Source of the DNA: Bacteroidota bacterium
Lineage (GTDB): Bacteria; Bacteroidota; Bacteroidia; Cytophagales; Cyclobacteriaceae
Direction: 5' to 3'
DNA: 17,736 bases
Assembly (NCBI GenBank): GCA_003242315.1
Contig: QGUY01000052.1
Coordinates: forward strand, 1-17,736
In this document: piece by piece, positions 1-8,837 of the stretch
Layout of the letters: each line of letters starts with the position of its first letter
Position numbering within the stretch: the first letter of the stretch is position 1
Made by a program: the position numbers and the translations under genes
Notes under the pieces: model-generated
The model's database searches: none
What the model saw: the letters and a program-made list of their open reading frames with translations, nothing else
What the model was told of the DNA's origin: nothing

Positions 1-143
1 AGTTTGCAACTGACCCACTATGATTGCCAAGCCATAATTTCCGCGAAATTATTGTCATCGGGTGGAGTAATGCCGAGATTGCGGACTCGGAAATAGCCCC
101 CGATTTTTTGCTGATGTTCCTTAAGGGTTTACGATCGATAGAG

Positions 144-3100
144 ATGAAGCGAGGATTTGTGTCAATTGCGTTCTTGATCTTTGGATTTTCCTGCAATCAG
201 TCTCCAAAAACATCCGAAAAGACTCAACCAACTCTGTTTACAAAGCTCTCCGCTGAACAAACAGGCATTGATTTCGTCAACGAAGTTGAAGACCAGGCCG
301 ACTTCAACATCTTCAGATACCGAAATTTCTATAACGGTGGAGGTGTGGCGATAGGGGACATCAATAACGATGGGCTGCCCGACATCTACTTCACCGCCAA
401 CATGAGGAAGAATCGGCTGTATCTCAACAAGGGTAATTTCGTGTTCGAGGACATTACAGACAAAGCCGGCGTCGGTGGGACTAAACCCTGGGTTACAGGT
501 GTGATGATGGTGGACGTAAACGGCGATGGCTTCCTGGATATTTACGTCAGCAACGCGGGCAACATGGAGGGGAACAATCACGACAACGACCTCTACATCA
601 ATAACGGCGACCTGACATTTACTGAAAGAGCACGCGAATACAACCTCGCGGAAAGCGGATTCTCTACGCATGCAGCATTCTTCGATTACGACAAGGATGG
701 AGATCTCGACGCTTATCTTCTCAACAACAGCAATGTACCCGTTAGCAGTCTTGGATATGCCGCCGATAGAGAGAAGAAGGCGAGTGACTGGGAAAGCGTA
801 CCCAAACAGTTCCGGGGCATAGGACACCTGCTGCTCAGGAACGACAACGGCAAGTTTGTCGATGTCAGCGAGGAAGCGGGAATCTACCGTAGCCTGATCG
901 CCTTTGGACTGGGTGTGCTGGCGTGTGATATCAACGGCGATACATGGCCCGATATCTACGTGAGCAACGACTTTTACGAACGTGACTACCTCTACATCAA
1001 TCAGAAGGATGGGACGTTCAAGGAGGAAATCAAAGACTGGACGTCTCACATGTGCCTCTCAGCCATGGGCGTGGACATTGCCGACATCAACAACGATGGA
1101 CTCTGCGATATCTTTGTCACGGACATGTTGCCCGAGACCGATCAACGCACAAAGGCGGTAATGGAATTCGACAACTACGATGTCTTCAAGCTCAAGCAGA
1201 GTCGCGACTTCTATCAGCAATACATACAGAACACCCTGCAGATCAACAACGGCAACAACACGTTCTCCGAAATCGCCTACTATAGCGGTGTGGCCCGAAC
1301 GGATTGGAGCTGGGCTACGCTCATATTCGATATGGATAATGACGGGTACAAAGACATTTTTGTCACAAACGGCATTATCCGCGACCTCACCGAAATTGAC
1401 TTTGTCGATTTCCTCGCCGACGAGGTTATCCGTACCATGGTGCTTACAGGAAACAAGGATGAGGTAATCCCAATCATCAACAAAATGAAGGCAACACCAC
1501 TTCCCAATTATGCCTTCAGGAATAAAGGCGACCTCACTTTCGACAACATGGCGGAAGCCTGGGGGCTTGCCACTCCCACATTTTCCAATGGCTGTGCTTA
1601 CGCCGATCTCGACAACGACGGAGACCTGGACCTCGTCATCAACAATGTGAACATGGAGGCGTCCATCTACCGCAACGAAAGCAGAGAGTTGACTAATAAT
1701 GCTTATCTGCAGTTCCAACTCAAGGGAGCGGCTGCAAACACATTCGCCATAGGAGCATTGGTTAAGGTATACATGGGCGAGACAATGATCGTCCAGGAAC
1801 AGCAACCATCGCGAGGTTTTCAGTCGTCCGTCGACTACGTGATGACGTTCGGACTAGGTAATCATCAGAAGGTCGATTCCGTTGTTGTGATTTGGCCGGA
1901 TAACAGGGTGACCAAACTGGAGAACGTTGACGTCAATCAGCGACTCTTGCTGTCGCAGGAGGATGCAACCGGCGTATGGAAACCATCACCTCAGCCAAAG
2001 CGCCAAACGCTTTTCGACGAGATCAAGACGAATAAACTGCAAAAGCACGAGGAGGACCTTTTCGACGACTTCGACCAGGAAGGTTTGCTCTGGAGACAGA
2101 TATCACGTGAAGGACCCGCCCTGGCTGTTGCGGACGTGAATAATGACGGCAACGAGGATGTGTTTGTCGGAGGAGCGAAGGGGCAACCGGGCAACCTTTA
2201 TCTGCATAAAGGTGATGGCGTCTTAAGCGCCCAAAAGAATGAGTCTTTCATTCGCGATGCAGACTTTGAAGACACAGCAGCGGCCTTTTTTGATGCTGAC
2301 GGGGATGGCGACCTCGACCTTGTCGTGGGTACCGGCGGAAACAACGCACTCGATAAAGGTGGCTACATAGTCCGATTGTACCTCAATGATGGCAAGGGGA
2401 ATTTCACGAGGTCTGCTGCACAACTGCCCTCAAGCTATGCAAATATTTCCGTTATTGAACCGTATGACTTTGACGGAGATGGTGACATCGACCTTTTTGT
2501 CGGTTCCAGGAGTGTACCCGGAGTCTATGGTGTGAACCCCCAGCATCTCCTGCTGGTGAACGACGGGAAAGGGAATTTTACCGATGGCACCGAGCGATAT
2601 GCATACGATCTGAGAAACGCCGGAATGATCACGGATGCAAAATGGGTGGATATTGACGGTGATGGCAAGAAAGACCTGGTAACAGTCTCGGATTGGGGCC
2701 CTCCGATGATTCTAATGAATTCGGGACGGAGGTTAAGCAAGCTGAGCACAACGCTTGACTCCCTGAACGGTTGGTGGAAATCCGTCGCCTATGCCGACCT
2801 CGATGGGGATGGAGATCAGGATCTGGTCCTGGGGAACGCAGGAAAGAATATTCCTTACCCCGGAACGAAAGCAAAACCTGTGAAGCTATGGGTCAATGAC
2901 TTTGATGAAAACGGAACCATAGAGCAAATCACCACAGTCCATGAGGGCAACGGTGATTACCCGATCCACATGCGAAGGGAGATCACAGCCCAGATGCCTG
3001 GACTTAAGAAACAAAACCTTAAGGCTTCTGATTACTCCACACGTACAGTCCAGGAACTTTTCACGCCGCAGGTTGTGAATAATTCGCTGGTGCGTACCGT

Positions 3101-3479
3101 CGACATGACTGAGACAATCGTAGCCGTCAACGAAGGCAATGGGAAGTTTTCGATTGTTCCCTTGCCCATGCGCACGCAATGGTCGCTGGTGTCGGCCATC
3201 GTATGTACGGACGTCGATGGTGACGGCAATATCGATCTCGTGATGGGCGGCAACGACTATGAACTTAAGCCGCAGTTCTCGCGGCAGGACGCCAGCTTTG
3301 GTCACGTATTGCTGGGTAAGGGCGGGGTGGAATTCGAATGGAAGAACTTTACGGATACAGGTTTCTTCATTCGCGAAGAGATCAGACACCTGGAAACGTT
3401 CAGCGACAAGAAGGGTGGTAGGTACATAATTGCCGCGATAAACAGCCACGAACCCAGGGTCTACAGGTACAACAAATGA
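144..3479 (+). CDS. ASPIC/UnbV FG-GAP (VCBS-like) repeat lipoprotein, first of a tandem pair
   Basis: This is a large secreted lipoprotein of 1,111 residues. I chose ATG 144 because it gives a short signal peptide (MKRGFVSIAFLIFGFSC) ending in a lipobox-like Cys17. The frame stays open upstream to a TTG at 24, but that start would add 40 non-signal residues. Seven calcium-binding DxDxDG/FG-GAP repeats lie near residues 72, 124, 181, 262, 314, 396 and 488 (for example GDINNDGLPDIYF). An ASPIC/UnbV domain follows at about 520-605, with the typical VDSVVVIWPDNRV segment. Seven more repeats lie near 663, 717, 775, 836, 885, 920 and 1023. This suggests two seven-bladed propellers flanking ASPIC. 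FG-GAP propellers usually bind ligands or partners, often at the surface, and in Bacteroidota such genes often sit near SusC/SusD loci; none is visible here. The next gene overlaps by 4 nt. The exact ligand is unknown. Confidence 0.93.
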   Translation: MKRGFVSIAFLIFGFSCNQSPKTSEKTQPTLFTKLSAEQTGIDFVNEVEDQADFNIFRYRNFYNGGGVAIGDINNDGLPDIYFTANMRKNRLYLNKGNFVFEDITDKAGVGGTKPWVTGVMMVDVNGDGFLDIYVSNAGNMEGNNHDNDLYINNGDLTFTERAREYNLAESGFSTHAAFFDYDKDGDLDAYLLNNSNVPVSSLGYAADREKKASDWESVPKQFRGIGHLLLRNDNGKFVDVSEEAGIYRSLIAFGLGVLACDINGDTWPDIYVSNDFYERDYLYINQKDGTFKEEIKDWTSHMCLSAMGVDIADINNDGLCDIFVTDMLPETDQRTKAVMEFDNYDVFKLKQSRDFYQQYIQNTLQINNGNNTFSEIAYYSGVARTDWSWATLIFDMDNDGYKDIFVTNGIIRDLTEIDFVDFLADEVIRTMVLTGNKDEVIPIINKMKATPLPNYAFRNKGDLTFDNMAEAWGLATPTFSNGCAYADLDNDGDLDLVINNVNMEASIYRNESRELTNNAYLQFQLKGAAANTFAIGALVKVYMGETMIVQEQQPSRGFQSSVDYVMTFGLGNHQKVDSVVVIWPDNRVTKLENVDVNQRLLLSQEDATGVWKPSPQPKRQTLFDEIKTNKLQKHEEDLFDDFDQEGLLWRQISREGPALAVADVNNDGNEDVFVGGAKGQPGNLYLHKGDGVLSAQKNESFIRDADFEDTAAAFFDADGDGDLDLVVGTGGNNALDKGGYIVRLYLNDGKGNFTRSAAQLPSSYANISVIEPYDFDGDGDIDLFVGSRSVPGVYGVNPQHLLLVNDGKGNFTDGTERYAYDLRNAGMITDAKWVDIDGDGKKDLVTVSDWGPPMILMNSGRRLSKLSTTLDSLNGWWKSVAYADLDGDGDQDLVLGNAGKNIPYPGTKAKPVKLWVNDFDENGTIEQITTVHEGNGDYPIHMRREITAQMPGLKKQNLKASDYSTRTVQELFTPQVVNNSLVRTVDMTETIVAVNEGNGKFSIVPLPMRTQWSLVSAIVCTDVDGDGNIDLVMGGNDYELKPQFSRQDASFGHVLLGKGGVEFEWKNFTDTGFFIREEIRHLETFSDKKGGRYIIAAINSHEPRVYRYNK

Positions 3480-6400
3480 TATCGTCGATCAACGTGATGA
3501 GAAAGCCTTACTGGCGTGGATGGATAATGGCGACGGTCATGGTAGTATTGGTGTCTGCTTGCAAAAAAGATCAGCGCCTTTTCGACAAACTCGATAACAC
3601 ATCTGCAGGCATCGATTTTGAAAACACGCTCAAGCCTACCGAAGACCTTAACATTATCGACTACATCTACTATTACAATGGAGGGGGTGTAGCCATTGGT
3701 GATATCAATGGCGATGGTTTGCCTGACATCTTTTTCACTGGAAACCAGGTTAAGAATAGGCTGTATTTGAACAAGGGAAATCTTCAGTTTGAAGACATAA
3801 CCGAGACAGCAGGAGTTGCCGGAAATAGCACCTGGAACACCGGGGCAGCTATGGGTGATGTTAACGGTGATGGGTTACTGGACATCTACGTCTGTGCGGT
3901 GGTAGGTCTCAAGAATCTCGCGGGTCACAATGAACTGTACATCAACAATGGAGACAACACGTTCACGGAACGATCTGCAGAATACGGCCTGGATTACGAA
4001 TCGTACAGCTCTGCGGCAGCTTTTCTTGATTACGACCTGGATGGCGACCTTGATATTTTCCTGCTAAGTCACGCTGTGCATACTTCCGGGTCTTTCGGCC
4101 ACGCCGATCTTAGAAATACAAGGACGTATGAATCAGGAGGAAAGCTTTTGCGCAACGACGGATCGAAGTTTGTCGACGTAAGCGAAGAAGCAAACATTTA
4201 CGGAGGCATAAACAGTTACGGATTAGGTTTAACTATTGCGGATTTCAATGCCGACGGCTATCCGGATATCTATGTCGGTAATGACTTCCATGAAGACGAT
4301 TACTATTATCTCAACCGCGGTGATGGTACTTTCGCTGAGATCGGGAAGGAGTCGTTCACGTCCATGAGCAAATTTACGATGGGCGTTGACGCAGCGGATG
4401 TAAATCACGATGGTTTTCCTGACCTCATGAGTCTGGATATGCTTCCCGAGGATGAGGTGGTGTTAAAGCGTTCGGTGGATGAAGAGAGCCATACGCTTCT
4501 CAGGATGCGTACCGAGAAGTACGGCTATCACTACCAGTACCCGCGTAACATGATGCAATTCAACCTGGGCAACGGAAAATTTGCCGAGACCGCCCTGATG
4601 AGCGGGATTGCCGCGACGGACTGGAGTTGGAGTGCTCTTTTCTCGGATTTTGACCAGGACGGAAACTATGACCTCTTTGTTTCGAACGGTATCCCACGAC
4701 GGCCCAATGACCTTGATTACATAAAGTTCGTCTCCAGCGAACAGATCGTCAACACGATGGAGACGACCAAACTTGTTGATGAGAAGGCCTTGTCGATGAT
4801 GCCGTCAGGTAAGGCGCAAAACTATGTGTTCAAGGGCACCGGCGGGTATGCATTTGAAGATCGATCGGCGATATGGCTACCGCAGGAGAGCACGTGCTCT
4901 ACCGCTGCCGCTTTTGGCGACCTGGACAACGATGGAGATCTCGATATCGTGGTTAACAACGTCGATGACAAGCCCGCGATCTACATAAATCAAACAAACG
5001 GAAGGTCGAACTACCTGAAAATCCAACTGAAGCACGATGCCCCCAACGTGTACGGCATAGGCACGCGTGTCTACGCCTATCATGACGGGAACTTGCAGCT
5101 ACGGGAGATGTTCACGGCACGAGGGTTTCAGGCTTCTTCCGAACCGATCATCCACTTTGGGTATGGCGAAGTTGGCGTGGTCGATTCTATCGTCGTGGTA
5201 TGGCCGGATGGCAGGGTTCAAAAGCACTACGATGTGAAGACGAATCAGACTCTGGTGCTTTCACCGGACAAGGCGCAGCGCGGTGCAGTGAAAAAAGACG
5301 TACGACCCAGGCCGCTCTTCCGACAGGTCGAACCGCAGACGATTGGATTGGATTTCACGCATCGTGAGGATGCCTATTCGGATTTTGACAGACTGAAGCT
5401 GTTGCCGTACAGTCAGGCAGACCGAGGACCCGCCACGGCTATCGGGGATATTAACAACGATGGTTTGCAGGACGTGTACTTCGGCGGCTCGAAGTACATC
5501 CCAAGTCAGATTTTTTTGCAGTCCGGCGAAGGATTTTCAAAGGTGTATATTCCAGAGATTCAAAATGACTCGATCAACGAGGAAATTGAGGCTGTGATTG
5601 CCGATTTCAACGGCGACAACCAGGCTGATCTTTTTGTTGCCACTGGAGGAGCTGATTTCTATGGACGCTCGGCGCCACTCCTGGATTGTTACTACGCCTC
5701 GGACAACGATGGATACACCTTGATCAGGTTACCCGATTATTACGAGAATGCGTCATGTGTCAGGCCATTTGACTTTGACGGGGATGGCGATGTTGATTTG
5801 TTTATCGGGAATCAATCCGTATCGAGTAACTTCGGTGCCAAGCCGAAGTCGTGTCTGCTCGTCAACAATGGCGGAGTCTTCGAACCTGTGCAAATCGATT
5901 TATTTGCTGAACTTGGAATGGTTACTGACGCGATTTGGGACGACTATGATAAAGACGGGCAAGCTGACCTCGTTGTCGTAGGGGAGTGGATGAAGCCCAT
6001 TTTTCTGAAAAACAAGAAGGGAGTATTTGAACGCGTCAATGTTGTGGATGGTGATCTGACCGGACTTTGGCAATCGGTAATGGCATTCGATATCGACGGA
6101 GACGGCGATACGGATTACATTCTCGGCAACTGGGGACTGAACTCAAGATTCATCGCGTCAGAACGATATCCGATGAGAATGTATTACAACGATTTTGACG
6201 CGAACGGGCAAAAGGAGACCGTAATTGCCGTTGCCAAGAACGGCAAATACTATCCGCTTGACAGCTTTGATATGCTCGCCAGCCAAATTAATGGGTTGAG
6301 AAAGAAGTACACCAGTTACAAGGATTTCGCAGGGAAAAGCATTGACGACGTATTTGACGCCGCGCTGTTGAACGATGCGGTCGTTTATGAAGTGGCCCAG

Positions 6401-6757
6401 TTGGCTTCAGGTTATCTGAAGAATGTCGACGGACGGTTTGAATTTGTAGCGTTCCCGATGGACCTTCAGATATCGCCAATCATGGCGCAGGCGCGGTATG
6501 ATTTTGATTCTGATGGAAGGGAAGAGGTATTGCTGGCGGGCAACTATTTCGGCGTTCAACCTTTTCACGGCCGATTCGGATCCTTTACAGGATCCATCGT
6601 CAAAAGCGAAGATCAGATAATTAGCGGACTCGACGCCGGCCTGGACCTTGTCAACCGTTCTGTGCGGCATCTCAATATTCTTCGCTTCAAAGACAGAGAT
6701 TATTTGCTTGTCACGGTCAACAACGGTAAAGCTCAGATATACGAATTGCTAAAGTAG
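3476..6757 (+). CDS. ASPIC/UnbV FG-GAP (VCBS-like) repeat lipoprotein, second of the pair
   Basis: This 1,093-residue paralog of the preceding gene has the same plan. Its ATG at 3476 sits in an ATGA overlap with the upstream stop, which suggests translational coupling. ATG 3497 is an alternative that gives a more compact signal peptide. The hydrophobic segment ends in LVSAC with the lipidated Cys at residue 29. It is followed by KKDQ, a charged stretch resembling the surface-export signal of Bacteroidota lipoproteins (inference). Seven DxDxDG repeats lie near residues 76, 127, 185, 256, 308, 391 and 482. The ASPIC/UnbV domain is at about 513-596 (VDSIVVVWPDGRV). Seven more repeats lie near 658, 710, 766, 823, 872, 906 and 1009; a few are degenerate (FNGDNQAD, FDANGQKE). 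The TDWSW...D.D.DG motif before repeat 6 is shared with the first copy. It is probably a cell-surface binding protein of unknown ligand. Confidence 0.93.
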   Translation: MISSINVMRKPYWRGWIMATVMVVLVSACKKDQRLFDKLDNTSAGIDFENTLKPTEDLNIIDYIYYYNGGGVAIGDINGDGLPDIFFTGNQVKNRLYLNKGNLQFEDITETAGVAGNSTWNTGAAMGDVNGDGLLDIYVCAVVGLKNLAGHNELYINNGDNTFTERSAEYGLDYESYSSAAAFLDYDLDGDLDIFLLSHAVHTSGSFGHADLRNTRTYESGGKLLRNDGSKFVDVSEEANIYGGINSYGLGLTIADFNADGYPDIYVGNDFHEDDYYYLNRGDGTFAEIGKESFTSMSKFTMGVDAADVNHDGFPDLMSLDMLPEDEVVLKRSVDEESHTLLRMRTEKYGYHYQYPRNMMQFNLGNGKFAETALMSGIAATDWSWSALFSDFDQDGNYDLFVSNGIPRRPNDLDYIKFVSSEQIVNTMETTKLVDEKALSMMPSGKAQNYVFKGTGGYAFEDRSAIWLPQESTCSTAAAFGDLDNDGDLDIVVNNVDDKPAIYINQTNGRSNYLKIQLKHDAPNVYGIGTRVYAYHDGNLQLREMFTARGFQASSEPIIHFGYGEVGVVDSIVVVWPDGRVQKHYDVKTNQTLVLSPDKAQRGAVKKDVRPRPLFRQVEPQTIGLDFTHREDAYSDFDRLKLLPYSQADRGPATAIGDINNDGLQDVYFGGSKYIPSQIFLQSGEGFSKVYIPEIQNDSINEEIEAVIADFNGDNQADLFVATGGADFYGRSAPLLDCYYASDNDGYTLIRLPDYYENASCVRPFDFDGDGDVDLFIGNQSVSSNFGAKPKSCLLVNNGGVFEPVQIDLFAELGMVTDAIWDDYDKDGQADLVVVGEWMKPIFLKNKKGVFERVNVVDGDLTGLWQSVMAFDIDGDGDTDYILGNWGLNSRFIASERYPMRMYYNDFDANGQKETVIAVAKNGKYYPLDSFDMLASQINGLRKKYTSYKDFAGKSIDDVFDAALLNDAVVYEVAQLASGYLKNVDGRFEFVAFPMDLQISPIMAQARYDFDSDGREEVLLAGNYFGVQPFHGRFGSFTGSIVKSEDQIISGLDAGLDLVNRSVRHLNILRFKDRDYLLVTVNNGKAQIYELLK

Positions 6758-6759
6758 GG

Positions 6760-7662
6760 ATGAAAAAAGGTTTATGGGTGATACTGAGCATTTGCGCGAT
6801 TGCCATCGTGTATTACCTGTTTGTCCGTCCGTTCGAGTTCGAGGTTACGTTCAAGGCAAATACGTTGCCTGGGGACTTGATCGAAACGATCCGGATTTGG
6901 GATCGTTCGCTTTCGGAAGCTGAAGTCCTGCACGTCGATTCTTTAAGTGGCCTTGACCAGAAAATCACCCGTGATGGCAGAGCATATATTTTTCGATGGC
7001 GCTTTACACTGCGTGATGATACAACGACAAACGTCAGAATTCAGATAACAGAACCTGGCCGTGAGCTTTCAAACAAGATCCTCATTCCCTTTACTACCCA
7101 ACCAATAGAAACGGACGCACGTGATATCGCGACTGAGTTCTATGATATCCTGAAAGAGCATCTCAAGATAACTAGCGTCAAGGTGATTGGCGTGGCTGAA
7201 TTGAAGCGAAAATTCTGCGCCTGCACTACACTTGAGACGGAACAAGTCGCAAAAGCAGAGGGAATGATGCGCGATTTTCCGCTGCTGACGACTTTCGTTT
7301 CTGCCTACGATCTTGAGCCGGATGGCTTTCCTATCGTCAGGGTGAAAGAATGGGGACACAATGAAGGGCAGCTGACATTCGACTTTTGCTTTCCGATTGT
7401 AAGGAAAGAGTCTCTTCCGGAAAACGAATACATTGAATACAAAGAAGTGGGGGGAGAATATGCGCTTAAGGCTGAGTACCACGGGAATTACATTACGTCC
7501 GACCGCGCATGGTATGAGCTGCTTCACTACGCTCGGAAGAATGGATATAAAGTCTCCGGACTTCCCATTGAACATTTTCATCATAATCCAAACCTCGGCG
7601 TCAGGGAACATGAATGGCAGGCCGACGTTTACCTGCCGGTGGAAAGAAAGACTGAAGACTAG
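6760..7662 (+). CDS. Membrane-anchored protein with C-terminal GyrI-like effector-binding domain
   Basis: This 300-residue protein begins 2 nt after the stop of the second ASPIC protein, so it is the third gene of that operon. Residues 4-22 form one hydrophobic segment after MKKG, consistent with an uncleaved membrane anchor or signal anchor. Residues 23-115 look like a beta-rich SRPBCC-like half (FEFEVTF, IRIWDRS). Residues 150-296 match the GyrI-like/AraC effector-binding fold: the features are a YHGNY...WYELLHYARKNGY segment, then PIEHFHHNP, then an acidic/aromatic EWQADVYLPV end. That fold binds small hydrophobic or cationic ligands, but there is no DNA-binding domain here, so it is not a transcription factor. 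Its task is unknown; sensing or carrying a ligand for the surface proteins is inference. The stop codon overlaps the convergent methyltransferase stop in a shared CTAG. Confidence 0.8.
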   Translation: MKKGLWVILSICAIAIVYYLFVRPFEFEVTFKANTLPGDLIETIRIWDRSLSEAEVLHVDSLSGLDQKITRDGRAYIFRWRFTLRDDTTTNVRIQITEPGRELSNKILIPFTTQPIETDARDIATEFYDILKEHLKITSVKVIGVAELKRKFCACTTLETEQVAKAEGMMRDFPLLTTFVSAYDLEPDGFPIVRVKEWGHNEGQLTFDFCFPIVRKESLPENEYIEYKEVGGEYALKAEYHGNYITSDRAWYELLHYARKNGYKVSGLPIEHFHHNPNLGVREHEWQADVYLPVERKTED

Positions 7663-8288
7663 TTTCTTATCTGGGTCTTGGACCTCTTGTAGCTGATGGA
7701 AATTCCTGACCGGCTGGTTTTGTCGATAGTCGTCTGGTAGTTGTCCAGCGCAGTAATGTAGTCGACAAACTCCTTTGTACCTCCATAATTGTTGCGCACG
7801 TTGTGCGCGGTAAAGCAGCCTCCAATTACCAGCTTGGGATCGACATCCTTAAAGTACTGAATGTACCATCCCTTATCAGCATCTGAAAATACAAAGTCGA
7901 AAGGACCGGGAAGTTCCTTAACCAGCACGTGAGCGTCGGCAAGTCGCGCGTCAACGACGTGAGAGAGTCCCACTTTCCTTAGATTTTCGAGCGCTTGCTT
8001 GTGGCGACGTTCGTCTATTTCGATCGTAATCAGCTTTCCGCCCGTCTTGCTCAACGCCCACGCAATCCAGATGGTGGAGTGACCCGTTGATGTGCCGATT
8101 TCGAGCGCTGATTTGTAGTTGTTCTTCACGATCAGATCATAGAGAACCTTACCGTCTTCATATGGCACATTGAGGTCATGCCAGCTGTTCCGGTTTTCGT
8201 CCAGGAACTTTTGTACACGTTCATCGGAGACCGTCTGCCCGACCGCTGCAGTCATCAGACAAGACAAAAGGAAGGGGAGTATTCTCAT
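7659..8288 (-). CDS. Class I SAM-dependent O-methyltransferase-like protein with apparent signal peptide
   Basis: This 209-residue protein belongs to the COMT-like methyltransferase family. The SAM-binding motif I is LEIGTSTGHST (62-72). An acidic residue follows strand 2 (TIEID, E90), and FSDADKGWY (134-142) is the COMT-like metal/substrate motif. The second metal-binding pair, usually Asp-Asn, reads His162-Asn163 (AHNVRNN), so cation dependence is uncertain. The N-terminus (MRILPFLLSCLMTAAVGQT) looks like a signal peptide, with possible cleavage near AVGQ. That is odd for an enzyme needing cytosolic SAM. Met12 (codon at 8253-8255) would give a shorter, more cytosolic form. The gene starts 11 nt after the stop of the upstream 136-residue gene, so the two are probably cotranscribed. 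The substrate is unknown. Confidence 0.85.
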   Translation of the reverse strand: MRILPFLLSCLMTAAVGQTVSDERVQKFLDENRNSWHDLNVPYEDGKVLYDLIVKNNYKSALEIGTSTGHSTIWIAWALSKTGGKLITIEIDERRHKQALENLRKVGLSHVVDARLADAHVLVKELPGPFDFVFSDADKGWYIQYFKDVDPKLVIGGCFTAHNVRNNYGGTKEFVDYITALDNYQTTIDKTSRSGISISYKRSKTQIRN

Positions 8289-8299
8289 CAGAGGGTCTT

Positions 8300-8710
8300 T
8301 CAGGTCAAGTCTACATGATAAACGTCCGAAGGATTACGTAAAATGGCGCCTACGTGAAATCCACCTGCCTGCGGTATATCTTCCAGGAGTTCAAAGACCT
8401 TGCACGACTGCGGCAAGGCTTCAAATATCAACAGGAAGGAGTAGTCGCGCTTATCCGGCACCATCGTCCAAACAGGGGCAAGGGTGATATTTTCGGCATG
8501 CACGAGACGGCTCTTTGCGCCTGTCGCCTGGTCGATCAGGTACGTAGTACTCCAAATTCTAATCAGCATCCCGCGCCATCGATTCCTGAAATTGCAATGG
8601 ACGTAGACGTAGGAATCGTTGGCCAAAGCGGGGTTTAGCGCCACCAGCGTATCAAGGTCGATCGCGGGTTTGACTTTGACCGGTTCAATGACTGTGCCTG
8701 TACTACCCAT
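8300..8710 (-). CDS. Conserved-looking hypothetical protein, beta-rich, 136 residues
   Basis: I do not recognise a named family. The frame is a plausible gene because it starts with ATG, fits between its neighbours and ends 11 nt before the methyltransferase start. The protein reads as a single beta-rich domain with alternating hydrophobic strands: YVYVHCN, MLIRIWSTTYLID, SRLVHAENITLAP and YSFLLIFEALP. It ends with a distinctive LLEDIPQAGGFHVGAILRN segment and a DVYHVDL end. Two cysteines, C39 and C103, could pair but this is not shown. No signal peptide, transmembrane segment or catalytic motif is visible. The TYLID...TGAKSRLVHAENI stretch resembles a Bacteroidota beta-sandwich module I have seen described only as hypothetical. 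Cotranscription with the methyltransferase is likely; a functional link is inference. Confidence 0.7.
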   Translation of the reverse strand: MGSTGTVIEPVKVKPAIDLDTLVALNPALANDSYVYVHCNFRNRWRGMLIRIWSTTYLIDQATGAKSRLVHAENITLAPVWTMVPDKRDYSFLLIFEALPQSCKVFELLEDIPQAGGFHVGAILRNPSDVYHVDLT

Positions 8711-8837
8711 CGCTGTTATCCCTCTATCGTAAATTTCGGGGGTATTGACCCGGAAGGCAAGCGGAGACCTCCATTTCTACACGGCTGGTCACTAATTTTT
8801 GGGCTGCTCGGGTTATTTTTGGGCACACGCCCCGGTA
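8711..8837. promoter_or_regulatory. Divergent intergenic region with a TAnnTTTG-type -7 element and 20-bp-spaced direct repeat
   Basis: This 127-nt gap separates the minus-strand 136-residue gene from the plus-strand dehydrogenase. TATTTTTG at 8814-8821 fits the Bacteroidota -7 consensus TAnnTTTG and lies 17 nt before ATG 8838. A 12-mer TWATTTTTGGGC occurs at 8793-8804 and again at 8813-8824, exactly 20 nt apart, so it could also be an operator. No well-spaced -33 TTTG was found, because the nearest upstream TTTG (8798-8801) is only 12 nt away. On the minus strand I found no TAnnTTTG match. A short GGGT-ATTG-ACCC inverted repeat lies at 8740-8751. Confidence 0.35.

Noticed and set aside
3..26. 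Possible promoter (TTTG ... TATGATTG) before the first gene
   Set aside because: The -7 has one mismatch, the spacing of 12 nt is too short, and it lies over 100 nt from the chosen ATG.
24..143. Upstream extension of the first lipoprotein to 24
   Set aside because: It would start at TTG and place 40 non-hydrophobic residues ahead of a clear signal peptide.
162..1049. Long minus-strand open frame (295 residues) within the first ASPIC gene
   Set aside because: It is the antisense of the DxDxDG repeats: GAC/GAT codons read backward as Val and Ile, giving a Val/Ile-rich translation with no recognisable domain. The plus-strand gene is clearly coding.
2886..3449. Minus-strand open frame of 187 residues
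   Set aside because: A shadow of the plus-strand ASPIC gene, with no family signature.
7069..7611. Minus-strand open frame of 180 residues inside the GyrI-like gene
   Set aside because: It overlaps the recognisable plus-strand GyrI-like domain almost entirely and has no motif.
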